Assembly (NCBI GenBank): GCA_023375675.1
Contig: JALQBC010000049.1
Coordinates: 62,001-126,000 of the forward strand
DNA: 64,000 bases
Reading direction: 5' to 3'
Source: Cytospora piceicola
Taxonomy: Eukaryota; Ascomycota; Sordariomycetes; Diaporthales; Cytosporaceae
This document shows positions 54,254 to 64,000 of the stretch, piece after piece (the stretch's first letter is position 1; each line of letters begins with the position of its first letter). The position numbers were made by a program, and so were the translations under genes. The notes below the pieces were generated by a model, which saw only the letters and a program-made list of their open reading frames with translations, was not told where the DNA came from and did not search any database.

Positions 54254-55949
54254 CTACAGAAGACCTGAGTGACCAGGATCTCTTCCCTCCAAGTCGACAG
54301 ACCTTTCTACGGGCTCCGGCCTCCAAGTCAGAGTCCACACCAACAAACGCGGACCCTTATTTTGCTGTAGCAGCTTGTGCTTCTTCAGGCAGTGGCCACA
54401 GTCCGGCCTCAATTCTCTACCGGCACCGCAAGCGGAACAGATGTCAGACCAGTGATGCTTCAGCCCACGCCAGCTCATCTTCCTCGCAGGCTTGTGTTCG
54501 GCAACGAGATACGCCTCCGGCTCATCGCCGTCCTGCTTCATCCAGTAGCGCCGGCTCATGACCTCGAAACGCCAGGTCCTCGCCCATTCCACAATCTCCT
54601 CCATCTCGTCCCTCTTGTCCTCAGACGTCTCGAAGGAGATTTCCAGGGTCTTCAGGTTGCACATCGCGCGGAATATCGTAGACCAGGTCGAGGAGAGATC
54701 ATGCTGGGGCTGCTTACCCTCCACCATGCTCGCGTGCATATCCTGGCGCATCAACGTCAACGGTGGTTCCCCCCCGCTGCGACGGTAGGGGTTGATGGCC
54801 AAGGGCTTGTTGTCCTCCCATCTGTCCCAGTCGGTGCGGCGGATCGTCAGGTGGAAATGTTCCAGGTTGTGGAAGGTTCGCCAGACGGGTTCAACCGGAG
54901 CGATCCCCTCGGATAATTGGGACAACAGATGCGTACGGTCGTGATGATCGGCGTGATCTAACATCCTATTTCTGTTCGGGAGAAACGTTGCCACAGATGC
55001 CTCCTAAAGGAAGAGAAGAAAAAAAAGTCGGTTAGTTGGCTGAGTGATGTAGGAAAAAGGAGTTAAGACCTGGAGACGCTGAGGGTGGAGTAGTCGTATA
55101 TAGGCAACGATATCAATGCAATCGATTGTTGAGAGCAGCCCTGCCAAGGTGCCTCATCCAGTCACGAGAGCAAGTGAAAGATGCAGCAGGCTTGGAAAGA
55201 AGAAGAGACTTACGAGAAGGTACATCTGTGCAAACCAACGAATCGAATGGATTTTGGGGAGCTGTTGGGAGTAATTCAGTTGTAGTCGCGAGATGAAGTG
55301 ATTGAGACCCCAGTCCGAAGAAGGCTCCCGGCCACTATAGACAATCACGTCCCTGGCTTGTTCGAGGAGCTTGTTCGTATGAAGGTAAACGCGCCTGCAA
55401 GTTCGAAGGAGTTCATGGCCGTTGAAGACAACCCGGCCGGTATTGTCGGGACGGAACCAGTCAAAGCCCAAGTCACTCCTACGGTAAATCGGGCTGGCCT
55501 CTGGGTGGGTGATATATCCATCGATATCAAGGTCGCCGTCAGCTTGAGAGGCCACTTGCAACGATGTGGACATCGACGTCCCCACGTCTTCGGCCTGCTG
55601 AGTCGCAGGCTCGGGCTCGGGCTCATCACTACTTCGCTCGTGGTCGTACCGGACGCAGAAGTCATGGTTGGGGTGCAGTTCAGACACTGGGCCGGGAATG
55701 GTGTCCGGAGAGAGGGCAAACTCGAAGATCAAGTCTGTGATCTCCGGTGGAATTCGGCCGTTATAGAACAAACAATCCTGCTGGATATTGACGTCTGCCG
55801 GGCCCCATGATTTGAGCCGTGACTCCATCAAGGTCGGAAGGAGGGATTGGGCAGCGTTATACCAGTCTAGCTGTCCTGGCGGACGGGCGTGGGGAGGCCT
55901 GCCCGGCCTGACGAGGTTCCGGCGTCCACGTCTGGCGCCTTGGGGAAAC
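54254..55949 (-). CDS. Uncharacterised fungal protein, two exons
   Basis: The family is not recognised. Exon 1 ends at 55214 and exon 2 runs 55003-54254; the junction FAQMYLL followed by EASVATFLP keeps phase. If begun at the upstream Met (56071) the protein is 535 aa. The Met at about 55949 (MFPQGARRGRR) gives a basic, low-complexity start that seems likelier. Visible parts are IPPEITDLIFEFALSPDT (F-box-like entry), an acidic Glu-Pro region (DEPEPEPATQQ), FNGHELLRTCRRVYLHTNKLL, SIRWFAQMY and later FHNLEHFHLTIRRTDWDRWEDN. The C-terminus has a few Cys/His residues (CSACGAGRELRPDCGHCLKKH) that could bind zinc. The combination IPPEI...TCRRVYL is common in fungal proteins described only as F-box-like or DUF proteins. 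Confidence 0.65.
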
Positions 55950-56071
55950 ATATTGATTGATGGCCGAGAGTTGTGATTAGTGGCGGCAGGACTGGAGTTC
56001 TCCCAACTTCCAAGGTATGAAAAGGGACTGGGAAAAGGCACGATACTCAAGTGTAAATGGTCAAGAAACAT

Positions 56072-58828
56072 GTGCTAGCTGAGGAGATAGAAGGCTCTTC
56101 TACTTCTTACCCCTCACGGAATAGTCTGATTGCTACCTGCTGCTGCCTAATGTGGGTATTACCCAGCACAGACTTGCCAGACCATTGAGAGACCATTTTC
56201 GACCATGTATAGTGTGGTCTTCAATGTTAAGCAAGTACTTTGAGCAATAAGACCTGTATCGCACCTCTCTGTTATGATCAGAGCGGCCTAAGGAAATATC
56301 ATGCTCAGTCATGAAAGAATATTGAGTCCCTCCAGAATATTACGATATAACAACTGGTATTAATTAGTTAATACCCTATCTTTCTTCACGAAAATTTGAT
56401 CAGGTCATCAGATCATATGACTGATATGTAGGCCGTGTAATGAGGCATTAGTTTACTCAGAACAGCCGGAACAACCGATGGTGAGCCGGTCGATATAGCA
56501 AAATAACAGTAAGATAGAAGAGCCCAAGCCCTCATGGTGAATCTCTCTTCTGATATTGCAATTAGTTCACACTCAGTCACCGCATGCAAGTCTGTGCAGC
56601 CTTGACCGCAATATTTCTGGAGACCTCCAGCTTTGATGTTTTGTACAGACTGTCTTATATCAAAATTTATTGATCTCTAGAAAGGCGATGAGATGTTATA
56701 TCGTGTGAAGTTGGTAAGAAATAAACACTAAGTAAATGAGTATACCTACGTAATCACTTAATTCTTTTACTGCAAGGATACAGGACATGAACTGCAATCT
56801 AACTTCACATTGACACGGAACGTACTCCAGTAGTAACTATGAACTGGCATCAGAGTCCTATCTCTGGAGGCACTATGATATACATTTATTGGCTAAAAGA
56901 ACAATACAACCATCACGTGGTCACAATCCAAAAAATGAGATCAATATATCATGTCAGAAATGAATAAGAGGTCAAGAGATCTTGATATTGCCCTCCTGCA
57001 GATACCCATGGTAGCCATCTGATCAATCATGTAGTTTGCTAAGATGTATGTAAGCCAAGCCCGTGGTACTACCACCTACTAAGGTAGTGAAGTATATGGG
57101 AGGACAGACTCCCAGGCTCAGAACCATAACACCTCAATATATTGTGGATGTTTCACTGACTTTCATTAAAAAAAAGGTCAGGTTCGCTAGGCCCACACCA
57201 GATATGCCTACATGAGCGGGTGAAACGAGATTGCCTCATCCGACGGTTGAGCTATGTACTTGCATGGTGGAAGATGAAGGCGTTGTTGCCCGGGCTTCCC
57301 CCGCGCCTCGATACGCAATAATTCATCCCGTTACTTCCATTGTAGGTACCCGACCAATTTCGCAATGCATACTAGATCTGAATTCCGACCCCTGCTCCAC
57401 TTCAATGTTGGACACCGTTGTTTGCTAATCTTCAACCTGGCAGCCGCTTGGAGGTAAAACGCGACATCTGGAGGAAAATGACGGGCCTGATAAATTTCGT
57501 AACACGGGAGCAACGTTGGTGATAGGACAGCATAGATTTCAGGGGGTTTGCCCACACATTGTCGTTAGTTCTCTTTCCTGGGGTCCCCGCAGCGATGCCA
57601 GTACGTGCCTACTTAGTGGTACCTACCTGCCTCAGTGACATCTATCATGTGTGTGTTGGAGAAGGGAATCGAGACAAAAAATGGCGTACCTAGGTACCTC
57701 CTCACCCCCGGCCGTATTCACCGCGACTTTCAAGCTGCTGTCATGGTATAGTCTGGAACCGGCGCATGGCGCCGACCCCATGAGCACATCTGGCTGCCTG
57801 GGCGCAGGAATCTCTCCGCTCGACCAGTGCCGCAAGGGAGAGTGAGACACTTCACCGGTAGGGGTTCCTCTGGCGCGGTATCTAGGGCCACACAGGGGCG
57901 CCGGAGACCTCGGTTGGTTGCTCTTTTTGGCGTCCCACGGCGTTTTAGGCTCATGTCGACGGGGAACACCAGGGCAGGATCTGACCTCTCACGATGCAGT
58001 CACCCACACAGAAGCACGGAGGAACACTCTTCAGGCTGGTCTAAAGACTCACAGGTCACCTATAATCCTTATCAAACTGACCCTGTACGACCAGGACGCA
58101 TCGTGATTCCGCGGTGTTGCAGCTGGAGGGGTGGGAGGATCGGATCGGTCGTCGAGTGCTGAATGAGGAGAAGCTCCTTGACTTGGGGCTTTGTTCTGCC
58201 CTGCATGGCTACATGTATATGATGATTATTCTTTTGCCTTCGTCGAGTCATTATTACCACTTGGATACGGAATTTACCAACACGTGATGGAAAGCTGACA
58301 AGCCGGGTATTTGTTCTTGAGAAGCTGTCTATCCGGTCCGTTCCCAAGCTCGCACTCATATCTTTTTGAACGAGAGTTAGAGCTAGTAGCCATGCAGCAA
58401 TAGTAAATGTACTCCGAGGATGGTCCGAGTTAGCGCACATCAAGTAGGGTCTGACAAGCTTACTGCAATGTATGGTGCCAGCGGCGTGCACGACTTACCA
58501 CGTTACGGCCTGCATCGAAGCACAAGACTAACCTTAGAAGGTTGCATACTGCCGTACCATGTCTAGCCCTGCTGTGGTGTCTCTGGGACAGGCTTCCCTA
58601 CTTTCCCGTTCTGCCAAAGAGGCCGGAGGACATATCTTACTCGTATCTTAGAGCTTGGAAACTTCCATCAGACTGAGGCGCATTTTATCCGGTCTATTAT
58701 ATCAGGTACTTAATCACCTAATTACCTCTCACACCTTCTGCGAGACCTCTGCGCCCTCTGAATCTCTTCCTTGCCTCCTCTCATCCCGTCAAATCAGCTC
58801 CAATTTTGTTTCGCAACTGACCGTTAAT
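56072..58828. other. Long AT-rich intergenic region
   Basis: The left part (about 56250-57200) is AT-rich with many ATAT and TGATCA-like words and no coding signal. One perfect TACCTAGGTA copy lies at 57687-57696. Small frames at 57231-58491 show no family features. The promoter of the sugar transporter should be near the right end. Confidence 0.5.
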
Positions 58829-60695
58829 ATGGTTTGGCTTCAGAAAATTGTCAGGAACGATGCCATCAAGCACGACCCTCCACAGGTCTACAACTGGAGG
58901 GTTTTTGCGTTGGCAGCTGCAGCATGCTTTAGTGGAACTTTGTTGTACGTTGAATTCCTCTTAGTTCCCCTACTCTCCCACGCTGCAACATCGCACAATG
59001 CTGACGCGTTACCACAGTGGCATGGACACGGGTATCATCGGTGGTGTCTTGACTCTCCCCGACTTCAAGAAGGAGTTTGGCCTCAGCGGCTTCTCCAGCG
59101 ATGCCAGCGCCAACCTGTCCGCGAACCTCGTCAGTACGATGCAGGCAGGTGCCATCGTTGGAGCACTCGGCGCCCTTCCGTTCTCCGAGAAGCTCGGCCG
59201 AAGGCCCAGCTTGATGATCACCTCTCTCTTTGCTTTCGCCGGTGGTTTCATGCAGGCCTTCTCGAACGGGAACCTTGGGACTTTCTACGCGGGGAGGGTC
59301 ATCGAGGGTGTGGGCCTCGGTGGTGCCACGATGCTTGCGCCGACTTACGTCTCGGAGAACTCGCCTCGTGCCATTCGAGGACTTCTCATTGGTTTCTACC
59401 AGCTATTTGAGACAATGGGAGCCATGATTGCCTTCTTCATCGACTATGGCTCGCTCCTCCATATTAAGGTTGGTCATTCATAGCTTCGCTGACGATTGTT
59501 ATTTACTGACACCCCGTCAAATTTCAGGGTCATGCCTCGTGGCAGGTTCCTTTGGCTATGCAATCGCTTCCTCCGTTCCTCATATTTATCAGCATAATAT
59601 TTTGTCCTGAATCGCCACGTTGGCTTGCAAGCAAGGACAACTGGGAGAAGGCCTCGTCGGTCCTCTCTAGTGTTCGACACCTACCTGTTGAACATCCCTA
59701 CATCCAGCAGGAACTCCTCGAGTTGAAGACGCAATTGGATGAAGAACGCAGATCCGTCCATGGTACTGGCTTCTGGGCGATGCAGAAGGAGTGCTGGCTT
59801 ATTCCTGGTAACAGGAAGCGCGTTCTAATGGCGATTGGGCTGATGACAGCCCAACAATGGACAGGAGTAAGTATCAGAGCATTTGTCTCAATCCATCCTA
59901 TTCTAACGAGAGCATACTACTGATTAACACAACATCGTCACCTAGACTAATGCTATAAACTACTACGCTCCTGAGATATTTAACTCTCTCGGGATCACCG
60001 GCAACGCCGAGTCTCTTTTAGCTACCGGTGTCTACGGTATAGTCAAGATGTGCAGCTGCGCTATCTTTATTACCTTCGTAGCCGACACCCTCGGTCGTCG
60101 GTGGTCCTTTGTATGGACCGGTTATGCCATGTGCATTTTCATGTTCTACCTCGGCTTCTACATTCGCTTCGACCCACCCGTAAAGGGCGCGGCTGTGACC
60201 TCGGCGGGAACAGCAGCCCTCGTCATGGTGTACCTCTTCGCTGCGGCGTTCCAGTTCGGCTGGGGCCCTGTCTGCTGGATCTACGTCAGCGAGATCCCTA
60301 CGAACCGGCTTCGTGGGTACACGGTCAGCCTGGCGGCTGCCAGCCAATGGCTTTTCAACCTGGTAGTGACGAGAGTGACACCGCTCATGCTCAAAAACGT
60401 GGGTGCGAATGGATACGGAACGTACTTCATCTATGGGTGTTTCTGCTTCACGATGGCCACTCTTGCTTTCTGGGTCCCTGAGACCAAGGGGGTGAGTTTC
60501 TCACGTCTCCAGATTCGACGTCTTGATGTCAAGTTTACTGACCCATTGTTCGAATAGCTGTCGCTCGAGCGTATGGACGAGCTCTTTGGTGTGGCTGACT
60601 TCTCTGGCGTTGAGGACCTCGGGATGGCAACAGAGCATAGTAAGATGGCAGAAGCTGAGGCCACTCAAGTCGAATACTCTGAGCGGAGGGTGTAG
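58829..60695 (+). CDS. MFS sugar transporter (sugar porter family)
   Basis: A 529-aa plasma-membrane transporter in five exons: 58829-58944, 59018-59468, 59528-59866, 59946-60491 and 60558-60695. All junctions keep phase and rebuild family landmarks across splice sites: [14 protein letters not shown] at the first junction and [19 protein letters not shown] at the third. Other signatures are GRRPSLM in the loop after helix 2, the [25 protein letters not shown] segment, [16 protein letters not shown] after helix 6, [10 protein letters not shown], and [17 protein letters not shown] at the end of helix 12. The gene belongs to the sugar/quinate/hexose porters driven by the proton gradient. FNSLGITG resembles the hexose and quinate groups, but the substrate cannot be fixed. 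Confidence 0.93.
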
Positions 60696-61822
60696 CAACT
60701 TAGGTATTGGGCGTTTTGGATAGTTCACGGAGTACATTTCTACAGTTCCTCGCCTCCAAGTTATTACCTTATCCTGTCTGTAGGACAGTACTCGAGTAGG
60801 GTCAGCCATGCCAGTTGCCTCACAGCCTGACTTTACCGACAGTGAGAGTTTACAGCGATACAATATATAGGACAATATCAGCGCTCATGGATGCCATCGA
60901 TCTTTCATCTAATCCGTTGCTAGGTTTGCCGGGTGCAAGAAGCCCGGTTGAGCCGAAATGTTCCTGACCCCTGAGATAGTTCGTCCGACGAACACGTCCG
61001 ACAAGGTACAAACCATAGTATATCTCATGAGCAAGTCCATTCCCTCTTGTGGGATCGATATGGCGAGATGACCGTGGTCGCACTAATCCAACACTACATG
61101 CGTACCTCTTTCGGTGCACGTGTTGATGTGTATGCTACATGTGCAATACACATCGAGAACAACAACCAGGGACTACCGTGGACAATCTTCTACCTGGCGC
61201 ATGCCGATCATGGATCAATCAACCTTACGGCAGATACCGCCTCAAACACTTACTGCTCTCTTGAGGTCAGAATTGTCCGGCTCACGAGACACAACACACA
61301 TAAGTATATGGAGATGAACATGAGATGCTTGACTTCGCAATGCTAGTGAACATATTCAAAAGACGTAAGTCATATGGGTTCAACATATACACAAGTCGAG
61401 GAGGTGGGAAGGGCCCTGGAAGTCAAGATCCAAAGCCACAAATGCTCGTGAATAGCTTTCTCAAAGAAGCAACGCTTCACGCTCGCCTTCTGTGATATGA
61501 AAGTTCTGACTTATTGACGACATTTCGTATATTCTGCTGGAGACTAAGCTCCGGTGGGCACTGAGATCGCCGTATTAGGCTAATGGTGACGTAAATAGGT
61601 TTCATATTGTCGCGTCAACGCGAACCGTGCCAGAAAGTCGAGACGTCACCGAAGCGAAGTTTGAAGGCCAATTTGACGGAAAGAAATGCAATAAAAGTTC
61701 CCTTTCGCCTTTGTCAAGCTAAACCTTCCAGCTTCGTCGTGTGCAATATCAGATACTTAACACTGTCGCCTAAGCCTTTATCACGAGGCAATTCAGCGTC
61801 CTCCTCAAAACCAGCTTACAAG
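60696..61822. other. Intergenic region
   Basis: Spacer between two plus-strand genes. It should hold the transporter 3' end and the promoter of the GFA-domain gene. Nothing else was recognised. Confidence 0.5.
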
Positions 61823-62518
61823 ATGTCATCTACTGAGAACCCTCACAACCAGCCCGGGGGAGGCGAGCCTCGTTCAGAGCCCCATCAGCACCAAGCTTCT
61901 GCGACGACACACCGCTCAGAGGATGAGTGGAAGCACAAAGCCCCTTACCGCATCCATCGCGACTCGAAGGAGGGCTTCGAAGTGAAATGGCGAGGAGAAT
62001 GCCACTGTGGACGTATCAAGTACGAACTGAGTCGTGACCGACCTCTCGCCTCCAAGTTTTGTCACTGCACGACCTGCCAGCGTCTCCACGGAGCCCCGTT
62101 TCAGTGGGCAGCCATCTTCCACAAGGAAGACATCAACTTCACCAAGGGTATCCACGACATCGGCTGGTACGACCCCTCGAAGAAGTCTCAGACTCACCAC
62201 CTTCCCTGCAAGGTACAGTGTGCATTCTGCCGGACACCAATTATGGACGAGGGGAGGAACATGATTCTGCTGTTTCCCACGCTCATCGATGGCATCAGCA
62301 CGCCCAAGGCACGGAAGGCGTTTGAGGCGAAGTGCCACATGTTCTATGGGCAGAGAGTGGTGGATTTCAAGGGTGATGGGGCGACGAAGTTTGCGGGACT
62401 GGAAAACGACAGTGACATAATGGATGATGACGGTAACGTCATCAAGAAAAAGGAGGATGAGGAGAAAGAAGACGAGGAGGATGAGAAGAACGGAAAGAAG
62501 AGGAAGAAGGAGCACTGA
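61823..62518 (+). CDS. GFA / CENP-V domain protein (glutathione-dependent formaldehyde-activating enzyme-like)
   Basis: A 231-aa intronless protein. The ATG at 61823 (MSSTENPHNQPGGG) is chosen over the upstream in-frame start because it leads straight into a polar leader before the domain. The GFA fold is shown by zinc-ligand cysteines: C60 and C62 in WRGECHCGRIKYEL, C80, C82 and C85 in KFCHCTTCQRLHGAPF, and C133 and C136 in VQCAFCRTPIMDEG. Family members bind zinc and are named for S-hydroxymethylglutathione formation, but many are of unknown function. The C-terminus is a strongly acidic and then basic low-complexity tail (KKKEDEEKEDEEDEKNGKKRKK), possibly nuclear-targeting. Function beyond the domain is inferred. 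Confidence 0.9.
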   Translation: MSSTENPHNQPGGGEPRSEPHQHQASATTHRSEDEWKHKAPYRIHRDSKEGFEVKWRGECHCGRIKYELSRDRPLASKFCHCTTCQRLHGAPFQWAAIFHKEDINFTKGIHDIGWYDPSKKSQTHHLPCKVQCAFCRTPIMDEGRNMILLFPTLIDGISTPKARKAFEAKCHMFYGQRVVDFKGDGATKFAGLENDSDIMDDDGNVIKKKEDEEKEDEEDEKNGKKRKKEH

Positions 62519-62681
62519 TGATACACCGGCTCTTGGGAGACGACGAGAGTATAGAGGAGAAAGAAGAAAAGCAGAGCCATCTGTTTGATTTTGGAAGACG
62601 AACTCACTTTTGAAGCTCCAGGGTCCAGGATTGCCATCCTTGACGAAAAATCAATTCGGGCTACCATTGCGTTTCTACCAC

Positions 62682-63998
62682 TTATCCGGGCTCAACCGGG
62701 TCAGACGGATAGTTCCTTCTAATCACTTGCAGCAGCGGCTCGTACGTCGCCTTTGGAAGTCCCAGCTCATGTATCATAGCAGCGAACTTCGCATCCAGAG
62801 ACCAATCTTCCGGCATATTCAGCAGCAGCACCACCATATTATGAAACCCCCAGTCCTTCGTCGCATCGGTCGCCAGCTCCGCGAGGCCGAGACACACCTG
62901 CACCCAGCCGAGAACGATATCCTTGTCGTTGAATCCCTCCAGGAAGCGAAACTCGATCGTTCTCGGGCTGGTTCGGCCGCGTTCGTCCTCGCGCGCCAGT
63001 GAGTGGAAGTTGAACCCCAGGCGTCTATGTTTCCGGTCCGGGCCGCACAGCATCCTCCCAAGCTCTTCGTGGCTGGATGCCTGCCAGATGGCTCTCAAGG
63101 CTCGGCTGTCCATGTCGACGAAGCGGTTGCCGGAAGCCCGGACGTTGTGCAGTTTGTCGAGGAATGATTCAAAGTCGTCTGGGGTCCCCGTGTAAAGGTC
63201 TTCGACGGCCTGGCCGCCTTGTGGGTTTCTATCAGCTTGCAAGGCAAGGCCGAGACGGCTATGCTGCCGCCAGGCGAAACTCCACGTATAGGTGTGGTTG
63301 AAGTTGAGAGACTTGGGATCCTTCAGGCTTCGAAGGATCGGCTCCGACAGCCACAGCAAAGTGGCCAGCATCTTCATGCTCTTGAGCGGTGAGAACAGCC
63401 CGTCGTGCCTTCCGATGTGGACGTGTACCTCGCAGGAGTGGTTGGCGACGGCCCCGAACCTATGCCTCAGCGCCTCGCAGACGTTGCCTGTGGCCTCCAG
63501 CGCCTCGTCCTTCCGCCTCCAGTATAACTTGGGCGAGCATATCTCCGACGGTATCCACACGTAGTTGTAGTAGTCCGGTGCCGTGGTGTCGAGCAGTGGG
63601 CGGTCAGGGTCCCCGTCCTCGAAGCTCAGGTACGGAGGGACGGCGGAGTTGGCCTTGTAGACTATCCAGTGCGTCTTCCAGAAGTCGCCGTGATCAAGGT
63701 TCTGGTCCTTGATCTGGTGGCTGGTTGTGGCTTTTATGCCCGGGAGGGTGTGGAGCGCCATGGCTACCGCGGCCCATGTGTTCCGCTGTATCTGCTTCTC
63801 GGCATCGGTCATGGACTGGAGACTCTCCTGCGGCTGATGTGGGACGAACGGCCGAATGTTGTCCAAGCCTTTCCGATGACTAGGCTTGGGGAGTCGTTGT
63901 GGGATGAGACATTTGATTTCCACGGCGAAGGTGACGTCTTCGGCTTGGTCCCCTAGCGAAGACATGGATAAGAGTGGCGTGGCTTGAGGGGCCATCAC
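62682..63998 (-). CDS. Putative amidoligase-fold protein (right edge)
   Basis: A 438-aa frame that reaches to two bases from the window end. MMAPQATPLLSMSS may be the true start, but an upstream exon outside the window cannot be excluded. The fold is suggested by an N-terminal TFAVEIKCLIP (Glu27), a central SCEVHVHIGRHDG (His192, His194) and a C-terminal RTIEFRFLEGFNDKDIVLGWVQVCLGLAELA, the order expected of the amidoligase/glutamine-synthetase-like family PF12224. In that family a second acidic residue normally follows the first Glu (G-x-E-x-E); here it is Lys29. The protein may therefore bind ligands differently or be inactive. Fungal members are often adjacent to other accessory genes, and their substrates are unknown. 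Confidence 0.7.
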   Translation of the reverse strand: MMAPQATPLLSMSSLGDQAEDVTFAVEIKCLIPQRLPKPSHRKGLDNIRPFVPHQPQESLQSMTDAEKQIQRNTWAAVAMALHTLPGIKATTSHQIKDQNLDHGDFWKTHWIVYKANSAVPPYLSFEDGDPDRPLLDTTAPDYYNYVWIPSEICSPKLYWRRKDEALEATGNVCEALRHRFGAVANHSCEVHVHIGRHDGLFSPLKSMKMLATLLWLSEPILRSLKDPKSLNFNHTYTWSFAWRQHSRLGLALQADRNPQGGQAVEDLYTGTPDDFESFLDKLHNVRASGNRFVDMDSRALRAIWQASSHEELGRMLCGPDRKHRRLGFNFHSLAREDERGRTSPRTIEFRFLEGFNDKDIVLGWVQVCLGLAELATDATKDWGFHNMVVLLLNMPEDWSLDAKFAAMIHELGLPKATYEPLLQVIRRNYPSDPVEPG

Positions 63999-64000
63999 TG

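Overview
The window is nuclear DNA of a filamentous ascomycete (Pezizomycotina, most likely Sordariomycetes-like; this is inferred from gene content, not from a database match). The supporting signs are many short GT-AG introns of about 45-90 nt, a mixed-strand layout without operons, and typical fungal families: ABCC transporter, intradiol dioxygenase with signal peptide, PMP3, SIP5, ARP6, a ketoreductase of the ARA2 type, fungal F-box proteins and pectin- and sugar-related enzymes. An intron-containing tRNA-His and AT-rich intergenic blocks fit the same picture. Splice sites were chosen by hand from donor and acceptor motifs, reading phase and continuity of family motifs; they are predictions.

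Layout, left to right. 0-9 kb: the 3' end of an arylsulfatase converges on a GH28 exo-acting pectinase. A NAD(P) aldehyde dehydrogenase and a DAL5-type anion transporter, both on the minus strand, follow. 9-14 kb: a PIF1-family helicase with an inserted zinc-knuckle-like motif, then a D-erythronate-dehydrogenase-like SDR. 14-17 kb: mostly non-coding, with a decayed CBM1 (cellulose-binding) fragment and a tRNA-His. 17-26 kb: a USP-type deubiquitinase with coding minisatellites and an unrecognised C-terminal region, then ARP6 and a UFD1-domain zinc-finger protein. 27-33 kb: an F-box family protein, a poorly resolved stretch that includes a near-perfect 36-bp-arm hairpin, and a secreted intradiol dioxygenase. 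33-42 kb: an ABCC transporter, a PMP3 proteolipid, and a non-autonomous DNA transposon (MITE-like) with 38-bp perfect terminal inverted repeats and a TA duplication. 42-51 kb: SIP5, a second F-box protein and an ARA2-type aldo-keto reductase. 53-56 kb: a secreted two-repeat cysteine-rich protein and an unrecognised two-exon gene. 58-64 kb: a sugar-porter MFS transporter, a GFA/CENP-V protein and an amidoligase-fold protein at the right edge.

No co-transcribed pathway or secondary-metabolite cluster is evident. Several genes fit plant-polymer or plant-aromatic catabolism (sulfatase, GH28, aldehyde dehydrogenase, intradiol dioxygenase, sugar porter), and three fit ubiquitin biology (USP, UFD1-like, F-box proteins). 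The features least explained by ordinary annotation are the terminal-inverted-repeat element at 40.9-41.6 kb, the long hairpin at 31.1 kb, the repeated 10-bp palindrome TACCTAGGTA found only between genes, the USP-like protein with expanded repeats, and the CBM1 relic.
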